A stretch of 64,000 nt of DNA from Alphaproteobacteria bacterium (lineage in GTDB: Bacteria; Pseudomonadota; Alphaproteobacteria; Rhizobiales; JAJFHC01): NCBI GenBank assembly GCA_021775805.1, contig JAJFHD010000054.1, positions 62,001 through 126,000 of the forward strand, in the 5' to 3' direction. This document shows positions 36,803 to 45,626 of this stretch, piece by piece. The translations under genes and the position numbers were made by a program. The notes under the pieces were generated by a model. That model was not told the origin of the DNA. It was given only the letters and a program-made list of their open reading frames with translations, and made no database searches. Position 1 is the first letter of the stretch; each line of letters starts with the position of its first letter.

Positions 36803-38371
36803 ATGAGTGATGTCGATGTCGGCCATGCTGCTGGCGGACGCTCGCGCGGACGGCGTTCCGGCGGTGGTGCGGAGGCCCGGCGGGCAAAGCGCCAGTCCGG
36901 TGAAATAGTACAGCTGCGCAACATCAACCGTAAGATCCGCGAGTACGAAGTCCTCGACGAGGAAGGCCTCGAACTGATCGAGCGCAATGCCGATACGGTG
37001 CTTGCTGAAACCGGAATCGAGTTTCGTGACGATCCCGAAGCCATCCAGATGTGGCGCGATGCCGGTGCCGATATCGACGGCGAACGCGTCCGCTTTCCCC
37101 GCGGGTTGTGCCGCGAACTGATCCAGACGGCCCCGACCCAGTTCACACAACACGCGCGCAACCCCGAGCGCAGTGTGGAAATCGGCGGCAAGAACACGGT
37201 CTTCGCCCCGGTCTACGGCCCACCCTTCGTGCGCGACCTCGACGGCGGCAGGCGTTACGCAACGATCGAGGACTTCCGGAACTTCGTCAAGCTCGCCTAT
37301 CTCTCGCCCGGACTTCACCATTCAGGCGGCACCGTGTGCGAACCGGTCGACGTGCCGGTCAACAAGCGCCATCTGGATATGGTCTACAGCCACATCCGCT
37401 ATTCCGACAAACCGTTCATGGGGTCGGTCACCCATCCCGACCGCGCCGCCGACTCGGTTGCCATGGCCAAGCTTGTCTTTGGCAACGAGTTCGTCGAACA
37501 AAATTGCGTCATGGTCAGCCTGATCAATGCCAACTCGCCGATGGTGTTCGACGACACCATGCTGGGCGCATTGAAGGTCTATGCCCGTGCCGGTCAAGGC
37601 TCGATCGTCTCGCCTTTCATCCTCGCTGGCGCCATGTCGGCGGTTACAGTCGCCGGCACCCTGACTCAGGTCCTGGCGGAAGCCATGGCAGGCATGGCGT
37701 TCGCTCAGCTTTGCCGTCCAGGAGCCCCGGTAATTTTTGGCACCTTCGCCAGTTCGATATCCATGCAGTCGGGCGCACCTACATTCGGCACACCGGAACC
37801 GGCTCTCGTTCTTTACGGGGCAGCTCAACTTGCCCGGCGCCTGGGCGTGCCGTTCCGCTCGGGCGGCTCGCTCTGCGGTTCCAAGACGCCGGATGCTCAA
37901 GCAGCGTACGAGAGCGCGAACACGTTGATCCCGACCCTGCTGGCCGGTGTCAACTTCGCGCTCCACTCTGCCGGCTGGCTCGAAGGCGGCCTGGTGTCCG
38001 GTTACGAGAAATTTGTCATGGATGCCGATCAATGCGCCATGATGCAGAAATTTGCCGAAGGGATCGACCTGTCCGAAAACGGACAGGCGATGGATGCCAT
38101 CAGCGAGGTCGGGCCCGGCAGCCACTTCCTGGGCTGCTCCCACACCCAGGCCAATTTCGAGACGGCATTTTTCCGGTCGTCCGTCGCCGACAACAACTCG
38201 TTCGAGCAATGGGAACTGGAAGGCTCCCAGACGACCGAACAACGGGCCAACCAGGTATACAAGTCCATGCTCGCAAGCTATCACGGCCCCAATCTTGACC
38301 CAGGCATCGATGAAGCGCTAAACGAGTTTATTACCAAGAAGAAGGATTCCATGCCGGACGCCTTCACCTGA
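36803..38371 (+). CDS. MttB-family quaternary-amine:corrinoid methyltransferase, non-pyrrolysine type
   Basis: ATG 36803 is preceded by GGGAGAG; an earlier in-frame start at 36764 is less likely. The 522-residue protein has a basic N-tail (GGRSRGRRSGGG, then RRAKR) and a TIM barrel of the trimethylamine methyltransferase family. Recognisable pieces are GGKNTVFAPVYGPPFVRDL, LHHSGGTVCEP, PFILAGAMSAVTVAG, GTFASSISMQSGAP followed by FGTPEPAL, and GSHFLGCSHTQANF. There is no in-frame TAG, so no pyrrolysine, as in MtgB (glycine betaine), MtpB and MtcB. It should transfer a methyl group from a quaternary amine to a Co(I) corrinoid; the amine is unknown. First gene of a four-gene plus-strand unit. 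Confidence 0.9.
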   Translation: MSDVDVGHAAGGRSRGRRSGGGAEARRAKRQSGEIVQLRNINRKIREYEVLDEEGLELIERNADTVLAETGIEFRDDPEAIQMWRDAGADIDGERVRFPRGLCRELIQTAPTQFTQHARNPERSVEIGGKNTVFAPVYGPPFVRDLDGGRRYATIEDFRNFVKLAYLSPGLHHSGGTVCEPVDVPVNKRHLDMVYSHIRYSDKPFMGSVTHPDRAADSVAMAKLVFGNEFVEQNCVMVSLINANSPMVFDDTMLGALKVYARAGQGSIVSPFILAGAMSAVTVAGTLTQVLAEAMAGMAFAQLCRPGAPVIFGTFASSISMQSGAPTFGTPEPALVLYGAAQLARRLGVPFRSGGSLCGSKTPDAQAAYESANTLIPTLLAGVNFALHSAGWLEGGLVSGYEKFVMDADQCAMMQKFAEGIDLSENGQAMDAISEVGPGSHFLGCSHTQANFETAFFRSSVADNNSFEQWELEGSQTTEQRANQVYKSMLASYHGPNLDPGIDEALNEFITKKKDSMPDAFT

Positions 38372-38396
38372 CAACCGAACTGGGTGGGTGCCTGCC

Positions 38397-39329
38397 ATGA
38401 GCACGTCCTTTCTGGACCAGAAACTGTCCGAAGGAGAAGTCATCGTCCTGGATGGCGCAACCGGTACCGAGCTGGAAAAACGCGGTGCCGCCATGGACGA
38501 CGCGTCGTGGTGTGCCTTGGCGACCCGCACCCACCCCGACATTTTGTACGATGTTCACGCCGACTATATTCGTGCCGGCGCCGACGTCATTACCGCAAAC
38601 ACCTATGCCTCGACCTTGGCCATGCTCGAGGCCGCCGGAGAGGCGCGGGCTTTTGATGAACTCAACCGCAGCGCGGTTCGCCTCGCCCGTAAGGCACGTG
38701 ACGAAATCGCCGATCGTCCAGTGGCTGTTGCCGGTTCGATCTCTGTTTCGCGGGCTATTGAACCGGGGACCGACCGTATCGTCACTCCGGACGAAATCTC
38801 GGAGTCCCAGTGGCGTGCAAAATTTGCCGCAAAGGCCGACATTCTCGCCAGCGAGGGTGTTGATCTGATCATCATGGAAATGATGCGCGACCTGGACATG
38901 TCCGCATGGGCAACCGAGGAAGCGGTCAAAACCGGACTGCCGGTTTGGGTCGGAATTGCCTGTGAAAAAGACAAGGACGGCCGCCTGGTCGGTTTTGGCC
39001 GCCACGACGTCGAACTGGAACAGATCATCGATGGACTCGGTGGCCTCGGCGGCCACGTAATGGGCCTGATGCACAGCACGATCGACGATACCAGGGACGC
39101 ACTTCCGGTGTTTCTTGACCGTTGGGACGGGCCGCTCGCGGTATACCCTGAGTCGGGTCACTTCGAGATGCCGAGCTGGCAGTTCAACGACGTCATCGAA
39201 CCGGCAGCGTTTGCCAGACTGACAACTGACTGGGTCAAGACCGGGGTCCAGATTGTCGGCGGTTGCTGCGGCATTGGGCCGGACCACATCGTCGAAATGG
39301 TCAACCAGCTCCCCGACAGGGTTCACTGA
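38397..39329 (+). CDS. Homocysteine S-methyltransferase-family protein with altered zinc site
   Basis: The 310-residue protein is a BHMT/MmuM-type TIM barrel: VLDGATGTELEKRG at the start, ITANTYASTLAML, and the zinc pair GGCCGIGP (C290, C291) near the end. The third zinc ligand of the family, normally in a G-x-N-C motif, is replaced by MGLMHS, putting H227 in the Cys place. The following VYPESGH also differs from the usual PN-x-G-E. It may therefore use another thiol or corrinoid partner, or be non-catalytic. It starts 25 bases after the MttB-type gene. GTG 38388 is an alternative start. Confidence 0.85.
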   Translation: MSTSFLDQKLSEGEVIVLDGATGTELEKRGAAMDDASWCALATRTHPDILYDVHADYIRAGADVITANTYASTLAMLEAAGEARAFDELNRSAVRLARKARDEIADRPVAVAGSISVSRAIEPGTDRIVTPDEISESQWRAKFAAKADILASEGVDLIIMEMMRDLDMSAWATEEAVKTGLPVWVGIACEKDKDGRLVGFGRHDVELEQIIDGLGGLGGHVMGLMHSTIDDTRDALPVFLDRWDGPLAVYPESGHFEMPSWQFNDVIEPAAFARLTTDWVKTGVQIVGGCCGIGPDHIVEMVNQLPDRVH

Positions 39330-39369
39330 TCCCGATCCGGAACTAATCTGCATATGATGAGGAAATATC

Positions 39370-39774
39370 GTGCCCGAACAGGCTGCTAACAAGACCGGGT
39401 CATGCCATTGCGGTGCCGTCAGCTATGAGATCAGTGGCCCCATGCGCCAGGTGATCGGATGTCACTGCACCCAGTGCCGCAAATCCACCGGTCATTTCGT
39501 GGCTGCCACGGCAGTTGATCTCGAGCACTTCACGATTGTCGACGACCGCGGCCTGCACTGGTTCAGGTCAAGCGAGTTTGCCCAGAGGGGTTTTTGCCGG
39601 GAATGCGGATCGAACCTGTTCTGGCAGCGAGACGGCGCGCCGAAGATTTCGGTAATGGCGGGAACAATCGATGGTGACACCGGCCTGAAGATCGAGGCCC
39701 ATATCTATTGCGATCACGCCGGCGATTATTATGATCTCGAGGACAGCATTCCTCAGTTTCCACAGTCCGACTGA
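39370..39774 (+). CDS. GFA-family zinc protein (Gfa/centromere protein V-like)
   Basis: The 134-residue protein has the GFA fold with zinc ligands in GSCHCGAVSYE, GCHCTQCRKSTG and GFCRECGSNLFW. It starts at GTG 39370 after AGGAAA. The prototype speeds formation of S-hydroxymethylglutathione from formaldehyde, although that activity has been questioned and many members have other roles. Position between methyltransferase genes and an ArgE-like gene is compatible with handling one-carbon by-products, but this is inference. Confidence 0.87.
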   Translation: MPEQAANKTGSCHCGAVSYEISGPMRQVIGCHCTQCRKSTGHFVAATAVDLEHFTIVDDRGLHWFRSSEFAQRGFCRECGSNLFWQRDGAPKISVMAGTIDGDTGLKIEAHIYCDHAGDYYDLEDSIPQFPQSD

Positions 39775-39813
39775 CAAAGTCGACTTCACCTATCAACCGA
39801 ATTGAGAACCGCC

Positions 39814-40977
39814 ATGGACGACGCCCTTCCGCAGACAATCGACATCCTGGAACGTCTCGTCGGCTTCGAAACCATCTCCGGTCGCCCGACGCATGAGATC
39901 GTGGGCTACGTCTCGGACTACCTCAAGTCACAGGGCATAGAGGCGACGCTGAGTTACGACGATGCGGGAGAACGTGCCAATGTGTTTGCCACCATCGGGC
40001 CGGAAGTCGACGGTGGTGTCGTGCTCAACGGCCATACAGATGTGGTTCCCGTCGAAGGTCAGGTCTGGACAAAACCACCGTTTCAATTGACCCGCGAAGA
40101 CGGCAGGCTCTATGGCCGCGGATCGGTCGACATGAAGGGATTTCTTGCCTGTGCGTTGGGGTCGGTTCCAGCCTTCAAGGCCATGAATCTGGCCAAGCCG
40201 ATCCACATCGCCTTTTCCTACGATGAGGAAACCGGCGGCTTCGGCATGCCGGTTCTGCTGGAACACATGGCCGGCAAGGCGTTTCATCCGGCGATCGTGA
40301 TCGTTGGTGAACCGACCGAAATGCAGATCGTGTCCGGCCACAAGGGTGGATCTGACCTGGTTATCGAGCTGACCGGTGCAGAAGTACACTCTTGCGATCC
40401 CCGTCGTGGTGTCAGCGCAATTTCCTATGCCACGCGATTTATCACGCACATCGAATCGATTGCCGACCGGTTGGCCTCCGCCCCTGTCGAGAACTCGATG
40501 TACGAACCGCCCTACACGACCATCAACATTGGCGTGATTGAGGGTGGCACTGCAAAGAACGCAGTCGCCGGCTTCTGCAATTTCGACTGTGAACTAAGGC
40601 CTATGCCCGGGGAAGACGCGACCGCCCTGATCGACGAGATAGAGACCTACGCCAGAGACACCCTCCTGCCGCAGATGCGGGCCGCCAACCCCGCCTGCGA
40701 TATTGTGGTAAACGCCGGTCCACCGATCCCCGCCCTCGACGACAGAAATGCAAGAGACGCCGTCACCTTCGTTTGTGAACTGACCGGCCAGAACAGCGAG
40801 AACGTCGTTTCCTTCGGCACCGATGCGGGCTACTTCAGCGATGCCGGGTTTTCAACCGTCGTCTATGGCCCAGGCAGTATTTTCCGCGCTCACAAGCCCG
40901 ATGAGTACATCGAGGAGCGAGAACTGGCCCAGGGGTTACAGTTTCTGAAGCGTGTGGGCGAGCGTTTGGCGCGTTGA
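39814..40977 (+). CDS. argE: ArgE/DapE-type M20 deacylase (acetylornithine deacetylase-like)
   Basis: From ATG 39814 the 387-residue enzyme has the M20 zinc sites: LNGHTDVVPVEGQVW (His, Asp), YGRGSVDMKGF (bridging Asp), SYDEETGGFG (catalytic Glu-Glu), VGEPTEMQIV, and the late FRAHKPDEYIEE His. Sequence pattern is nearest to acetylornithine deacetylase, cleaving N-acyl amino acids to free amine plus acid. Placement as the fourth gene behind the MttB-type gene suggests that it may act on an N-acyl substrate of that pathway rather than in arginine synthesis. Confidence 0.85.
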   Translation: MDDALPQTIDILERLVGFETISGRPTHEIVGYVSDYLKSQGIEATLSYDDAGERANVFATIGPEVDGGVVLNGHTDVVPVEGQVWTKPPFQLTREDGRLYGRGSVDMKGFLACALGSVPAFKAMNLAKPIHIAFSYDEETGGFGMPVLLEHMAGKAFHPAIVIVGEPTEMQIVSGHKGGSDLVIELTGAEVHSCDPRRGVSAISYATRFITHIESIADRLASAPVENSMYEPPYTTINIGVIEGGTAKNAVAGFCNFDCELRPMPGEDATALIDEIETYARDTLLPQMRAANPACDIVVNAGPPIPALDDRNARDAVTFVCELTGQNSENVVSFGTDAGYFSDAGFSTVVYGPGSIFRAHKPDEYIEERELAQGLQFLKRVGERLAR

Positions 40978-41017
40978 AGTCGAAGACACCTGAGCACGCA
41001 ATCCAAACTTAACGACT

Positions 41018-41120
41018 GTCATCCTTGACCTCGTCAGAGGTCGAGGATCCATTGGCACCTGCTGTGTATCCGTGGGATTTGATTGGATCCTCGCCTCCGT
41101 TTCACTCCGGCAAGGATGAC
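41018..41120. repeat. Palindromic interspersed repeat (RIME-like)
   Basis: A ~103-base element is bounded by the 10-bp inverted ends GTCATCCTTG (41018-41027) and CAAGGATGAC (41111-41120). Inner arms are CGAGGATCC (41042-41050) and GGATCCTCG (41085-41093). It lies in the convergent gap between the argE-like and substrate-binding-protein genes, the usual location for such rhizobial elements. Only one copy is in the window. Confidence 0.7.
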
Positions 41121-41156
41121 GATTGTGAGATAGCAACCAATCGTCAAATCTGAACA

Positions 41157-41192
41157 ATCCCGTGCAAACCTTGCTTGTAGCTTGCACGGGAT
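41157..41192 (-). terminator. Hairpin at the end of the gntR operon
   Basis: A perfect 11-bp stem (ATCCCGTGCAA at 41157-41167 and TTGCACGGGAT at 41182-41192) with a 14-base loop lies 13 bases beyond the stop of the solute-binding-protein gene. The minus-strand sequence after it is only mildly T-rich, so it may be a weak terminator or an mRNA-stabilising hairpin. Confidence 0.5.
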
Positions 41193-41205
41193 ACCACAGT
41201 TTGGC

Positions 41206-42801
41206 CTAAGCCTTGAAACTCCAGAACTCCAGAGCCTTGCGGCTGGCAAGATTGGTCGTTGCCGTTGTCCCGCCGTCGGTCTGAACCTTGCTGGACACGG
41301 CATCGAGCGATTGCGGGTGAGCCAGGATTGCCGACGCGCCCTCGTCACGCAGGATCAGGGCGATATCCGCATACATCTGCGCCCGCTTGCCCTGGTCAAG
41401 AACCGTGCGTGCTTCGGCAAGGAGCTTGTTGAAGAGTTCGTTATTGAAACCGGTGACGTTCCAGGGCTGGCCGCCGGCGAATGCCGCCGTCAGGATGGCG
41501 TCTGCGGCGGCACGTGACGTCCAGTGCGCCGCAAACCATGGCTTCTTGCCCCAGACGTTCGATCCGTATCCATCGTCGGGTTCTCGTTTGACCGCGATTT
41601 CGATACCGGCCTTCTTGGCATGTTCGGAAATCAGAACCGCACCGTCGAGAGATTTCGGAAATGAATTGGGACCCGAATGGATCGGCACCTGCAGCTTGTC
41701 GAGCCCGGCCTCTTTCATATGAAACTTGGCCTTGTCGGGATCGTATGCCCGCTGCGGCATGCTTGATGGGTGGAACGCATAATAGGGACCGAGCGGATGG
41801 TCGTTGCCGACGACACCAAAGCCGTTCAGAATCCGCTTCACATAGTCGTCCCTGTCAATCGCATGTTTCAGCGCCAGACGAACATGATTGTTGGTGAACG
41901 GATCCGTCGTCATCTTCATGTCGTAAGTATAGAAGTCGCCCGTTGTACGGATATCCAGTTCGACACCTGACGCCTTCTTGAGCCGCGACACGAGGTTTGG
42001 CGGAATCTGTGTTACAGCATCGACCTCACCTGTGACCAGCGCATTGACCCTCGCCACGTTATCGTTGATCGCAAGCATCTGGATCGATTCGAAGTTTGCG
42101 CGATCCGGCATGAAGTAGTTCTCGTTACGCACGAGCTGTGCTTTCACACCCGGCTCGAAGGACTTGAGTTTGTAGGCGCCTGTTCCGATTGCCGGGTCCC
42201 ACGACACGGCACCGTCCTTTGAGGGCAGGATCGACAGCATGTACTCCGCCATCAGGACAGGAAAGTCGGCACTTCCTGCAGACAGGTCGAACACGACCGT
42301 GTCGCCGTCGCCGAAAACCTTCTCGACCGCCGACAGAACTGCCGACATTGGCGACTTGGTCTTTGGATCGAGGTGCAGTTGCATCGACGCGATGACATCC
42401 TCGATCGTGACGGATTTGCCGTTGTGGAACTGGACGCCCTTGCGGAGTTTGAAACGCCATTGCTTGGCGTCATCCGACGACTCGTAACTTTCTGCCAGCA
42501 ACGGTGTCAGCTTGCCGTCCGGGCGCACTTCCATGAGCGTGCTGAAGACCGCTGTGCGGGTGACCTGGATGTACATGTCCGGCGGATGGGACGGCGTGAA
42601 ACTGTCGGTCACCTGCGCACCATGACAACCGAAAGTGGCGTGCCCGCCCCTCTTTGGTGCTGCCTGCGCCAGGCGTGGCATGAGCACCGGCCCGGCCACA
42701 GCGGCCACACCCAATGCACTTACTCCTTCGACGAATGTGCGCCGCGAAATTCCATTGCCAACCATTTGGCTGTCTTTGGTCGTTTTATACTGATGGTTCA
42801 T
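41206..42801 (-). CDS. ABC transporter solute-binding protein, peptide/opine type (SBP_bac_5), Tat signal
   Basis: ATG 42801 follows AAGGA. The 531-residue protein has a twin-arginine leader (SRRTFVEGVSALGVAAVAG), then a family-5 periplasmic binding fold. Visible are TPLLAESYESSDDAKQWRF, FKLRKGVQFHNGKSVTIED, GTGAYKLKSFEPG, ALKHAIDRDDYVKRI and NPL-like HPLGPYYAF. It would capture an oligopeptide, opine or related amine compound in the periplasm. It is the last gene of the gntR unit and no permease or ATPase genes accompany it, so the rest of the transporter must be elsewhere. Confidence 0.88.
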   Translation of the reverse strand: MNHQYKTTKDSQMVGNGISRRTFVEGVSALGVAAVAGPVLMPRLAQAAPKRGGHATFGCHGAQVTDSFTPSHPPDMYIQVTRTAVFSTLMEVRPDGKLTPLLAESYESSDDAKQWRFKLRKGVQFHNGKSVTIEDVIASMQLHLDPKTKSPMSAVLSAVEKVFGDGDTVVFDLSAGSADFPVLMAEYMLSILPSKDGAVSWDPAIGTGAYKLKSFEPGVKAQLVRNENYFMPDRANFESIQMLAINDNVARVNALVTGEVDAVTQIPPNLVSRLKKASGVELDIRTTGDFYTYDMKMTTDPFTNNHVRLALKHAIDRDDYVKRILNGFGVVGNDHPLGPYYAFHPSSMPQRAYDPDKAKFHMKEAGLDKLQVPIHSGPNSFPKSLDGAVLISEHAKKAGIEIAVKREPDDGYGSNVWGKKPWFAAHWTSRAAADAILTAAFAGGQPWNVTGFNNELFNKLLAEARTVLDQGKRAQMYADIALILRDEGASAILAHPQSLDAVSSKVQTDGGTTATTNLASRKALEFWSFKA

Positions 42802-42817
42802 TTTGGATCCTTCCCTG

Positions 42818-43831
42818 TTAGATCGCTGGTCGTCCTTCTTGGTTGCCTCGACGGCTTTGCACCGTTTTTTTTTCCGGCGTGAGATCTCGATCCGACGAGT
42901 TCCGCTGGTTCAATAATTCCTGTATCTCGCTGTGTTCCGGCGCCGTGGCCGCGCCAAACCGTATCGTCGACAAGGCTGCCGCCGCATTGGCATAGCGCGC
43001 GGCGTCGACCGGGCTTGCGCCCTTGCTGAGCGCGGCAATGAAGGCACCCACATGGGCGTCGCCAGCACCATTGGTATCGACGGTATCGACGGCAAACGGA
43101 TCGATGCGAAGCGGACTTTGCCCACGCGAAGCAAGCCAGCAGCCATCCACGCCACACCGCACAACCGCGCCACACCCGTTGTCCTGCAGCTTTTCGCTCA
43201 AAGCGGCGGCCGCCGCCTCAGGCGACGTTCGCCCGGTAATGGCCCGGGCTTCATAGGCGTTGGCACTGACCCACGTGGCCTTCGATATTGCGTCCTCGAG
43301 AATTGCAGTTGGAATGTTGTCTACAGATGGCGAAGGATCGAACACGAAGCGAGCGTCGCCAGGCAGTTGCGACAACCAACTGTGCATGGCAATCCGGCTG
43401 CCGGCATGAGCCAGCGCATAACCGGACAACAGGATCCAGTCGAACAAGGAATGGTCGATGGGCTCAAGCAGGGCGTCGTCCAGGATGCCGTCGGCACCAT
43501 CCTTCGAAACAAAGGTCCTTTCGCCCAACCGGTCGACGAGGACGACACAATTCCCCTGATCGGCAAAGGCGGATTGGGGTTGCAACACTGCTATACCAGC
43601 ATCGGCAATCTCGCGCCTGACGATATCGGCAAAAAGGCCGGTCCCGTGGGCACCGCCATAGGCAACATCGAGCCCGGCCCGTTTTGCCGCCATCATGGCA
43701 TTGAATCCGCCACCGGCATTGATCGCGCACACCCGCGCTGAGGCTTCACCGCCGGGTGCCGGCACTGAATCGATCTGATAGATCAGATCAACCACCACGC
43801 CCGACATCTGAAGCATTTTCCCCTGGGTCAT
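42818..43831 (-). CDS. PfkB-family sugar or nucleoside kinase
   Basis: The 337-residue ribokinase-like protein has the N-terminal GGGFNAMMAAKRAG Gly motif and the C-terminal signature DTNGAGDAHVGAF with the catalytic Asp of GAGD. It phosphorylates a sugar or nucleoside with ATP; the substrate is unknown. Its start overlaps the ADP-ribosylglycohydrolase stop by four bases (ATGA), which indicates translational coupling. The partner suggests a ribose-containing substrate, an inference only. Confidence 0.87.
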   Translation of the reverse strand: MTQGKMLQMSGVVVDLIYQIDSVPAPGGEASARVCAINAGGGFNAMMAAKRAGLDVAYGGAHGTGLFADIVRREIADAGIAVLQPQSAFADQGNCVVLVDRLGERTFVSKDGADGILDDALLEPIDHSLFDWILLSGYALAHAGSRIAMHSWLSQLPGDARFVFDPSPSVDNIPTAILEDAISKATWVSANAYEARAITGRTSPEAAAAALSEKLQDNGCGAVVRCGVDGCWLASRGQSPLRIDPFAVDTVDTNGAGDAHVGAFIAALSKGASPVDAARYANAAAALSTIRFGAATAPEHSEIQELLNQRNSSDRDLTPEKKTVQSRRGNQEGRPAI

Positions 43832-44877
43832 CCGGTCTGCTCCGCCAGCACGGCTCTTCTGTCCCGCATTTGCCGGATATCGAGGAGCCGCGCCACGAGG
43901 GCGTCCAACGCCAGGTCGTTTACAGATTTCAGTTTCGTGACCTTGTCGCCGGGCATCGACGAAACACCACTGCAGGCCCCTGTCATACCCGCTGCAATGG
44001 CGCCAATCGTATCGGTATCTCCGCCCAGGTTGGCGCTCAGAACACCGGCTTTCCAGGCGTCGCCGTCGGCGAATTTGAACACGGCAAATGATGCGGGAAT
44101 GGATTCATGGCTGATAACGCTGGTTCCAACCTGATCGGCAATTGTCCGGCGGAAGTCGTCATCCGACCGGTTCGACGCAAGGTTCAGAGCATGGGCCATG
44201 CGATCTGCAACATTTGCCGAAGCACGGTCATGTCCGCGGTTGGCACCGGCTGCGGCTGCCGCCAGTGCGAGTGCAACGGCGTCGTCGGTGTTGCCTCCGT
44301 CCAGCCCGGTACTGATTGCTGCTGCAACTGCGGAAGCAGCCGATATCGCCGCGGCCGTGTTGTGGGTGATCCGGCACGTGATCTCAACCTGGTCCACGAG
44401 TCCGGACAGGGGTTCGACCGGTGTTGCTATGCCTACTGGCGCGATCCGCATGGCGGCGCCGTTGGTATCGCCAAAGCGTCCGACACTGTCTGGAGGTTCA
44501 CCCTTTGCCAGGGCTTCCAAGGCTCGCTTGGTGGATGGCCCTAAAAGATCCTGGAGGTTGCGCGCCCTGACATCGACTTCCCAATCAGCAAGCAGACGCG
44601 CCCAACCAGACTCATCAAACAAATCCGGGGATGCAACAATGTGCCGGGCCAGAAGCAGAGTCTGCTCGGTATCGTCGGTCACTGATCCGGCGACCAGACC
44701 GTGCGACAAAGGATGGTCGCTTGCCGGTTCGACAAAATCTTCGACACGACCGTAGGCCCGCGTAATTTCTTCAGGCGTCAGCGACTGGGTGGGCATGCCC
44801 AGCGCGTCCCCCATGGCGCCGCCGAAAAGAGCCCCAAGGGCTCTGTCCGTCCGGTCAAGGAGTGCAGCTTCAGACAT
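43828..44877 (-). CDS. ADP-ribosylglycohydrolase-family protein
   Basis: The 349-residue protein has the DraG/ARH fold: GALFGGAMGDALGMPT, VAGSVTDDTEQTLLLA (metal ligands T-D-D), GDTNGAAMRIAPVGI, and NLGGDTDTIGAIAAGMTGA with the second metal pair. The family removes ADP-ribose from proteins or cleaves related N- or O-glycosidic bonds. Together with the PfkB kinase it could act on a nucleoside or ribosyl-amine nutrient. Two bases separate it from the gntR gene. Confidence 0.87.
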   Translation of the reverse strand: MSEAALLDRTDRALGALFGGAMGDALGMPTQSLTPEEITRAYGRVEDFVEPASDHPLSHGLVAGSVTDDTEQTLLLARHIVASPDLFDESGWARLLADWEVDVRARNLQDLLGPSTKRALEALAKGEPPDSVGRFGDTNGAAMRIAPVGIATPVEPLSGLVDQVEITCRITHNTAAAISAASAVAAAISTGLDGGNTDDAVALALAAAAAGANRGHDRASANVADRMAHALNLASNRSDDDFRRTIADQVGTSVISHESIPASFAVFKFADGDAWKAGVLSANLGGDTDTIGAIAAGMTGACSGVSSMPGDKVTKLKSVNDLALDALVARLLDIRQMRDRRAVLAEQTG

Positions 44878-44879
44878 CT

Positions 44880-45593
44880 TCAGAATTCCAGATGCAGGCC
44901 GAAGCGCGTCGGGTCCAGGATGCTCTCGACAAATTCGACGATTTCACCAGACGCCGTCCGGGTCAGACGCCTGAGCCGGAGCATGGGTTGGCCCGCCTTC
45001 CGCCTCAGAAGCTTTGCATCCGCCTTGGAAAGTGCCGGCAGTATCTCCGCCCATTCCTCGCCGTGATCGACTACGAACCCGGTTGCCGCCAGCGTATCGC
45101 CGAGCGATCCGTTCAACAGGCCACTGCCCAGCACATCGCCAAATTCCGGACGCCATGGCGACCGGCTGCGCTCCAGCGATATCCCGACACCGTCGCCGCG
45201 CAGCACCCTGATCCGGTTGACACACAGGAACTCGGTCGGTTCGATCTTGAGAAAGGAACACGTGCCCGGGCACTCACACCGCTCAATGTTCAAAATGCGC
45301 GTATCGACTTCATCGGCTGTCTTCGCCAGGGCAAGTGTCCACCCGAGCGCGTTGTCGATTGACGCGCCATCATAAGTGACGAACGAGCCCAGACCCGACC
45401 GTGTCGTAATCAGGCCCTGGTGGGCGAGCTGCTCCAGACCTTTGCGAACCGTGTTGCGGCTGACTGAAAATCGTCGAACAAGTTCATTCTCGCTGGCCAG
45501 CTGATCTCCCCGGGCGATCTTTCCCGAGCGGATATCCTGCTCAAGCGTCTGGGCTATCTGTTGGGATTTCGGCAAACCTATTTGTAGCTTCAT
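44880..45593 (-). CDS. GntR-family regulator, HutC/UTRA type
   Basis: The 237-residue protein has an N-terminal winged HTH (SQQIAQTLEQDI, GDQLASENELVRRFSVSRNT, HQGLITTRSGLGSFV). A UTRA ligand-binding domain follows from about residue 90 (LSKADAKLLRRKAGQPMLRL and the final VESILDPTRF). It should repress or activate its own four-gene unit in response to a small ligand, perhaps a sugar phosphate or amine. Six 10-base spaced repeats lie just upstream of its ATG at 45593. Confidence 0.88.
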   Translation of the reverse strand: MKLQIGLPKSQQIAQTLEQDIRSGKIARGDQLASENELVRRFSVSRNTVRKGLEQLAHQGLITTRSGLGSFVTYDGASIDNALGWTLALAKTADEVDTRILNIERCECPGTCSFLKIEPTEFLCVNRIRVLRGDGVGISLERSRSPWRPEFGDVLGSGLLNGSLGDTLAATGFVVDHGEEWAEILPALSKADAKLLRRKAGQPMLRLRRLTRTASGEIVEFVESILDPTRFGLHLEF

Positions 45594-45626
45594 GTCGATC
45601 CGGGTTCAGGGTCACAAAGAGTCAGA

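Noticed and set aside
37051-38298. A long Arg/Pro-rich frame within the MttB-type gene
   Set aside because: It is the second frame of the methyltransferase gene, which itself has family motifs throughout.
36803-38371. Pyrrolysine codon in the MttB-type gene
   Set aside because: No in-frame TAG is present; the frame ends with TGA, and no pylTSBCD genes are seen, so it is a non-pyrrolysine member.
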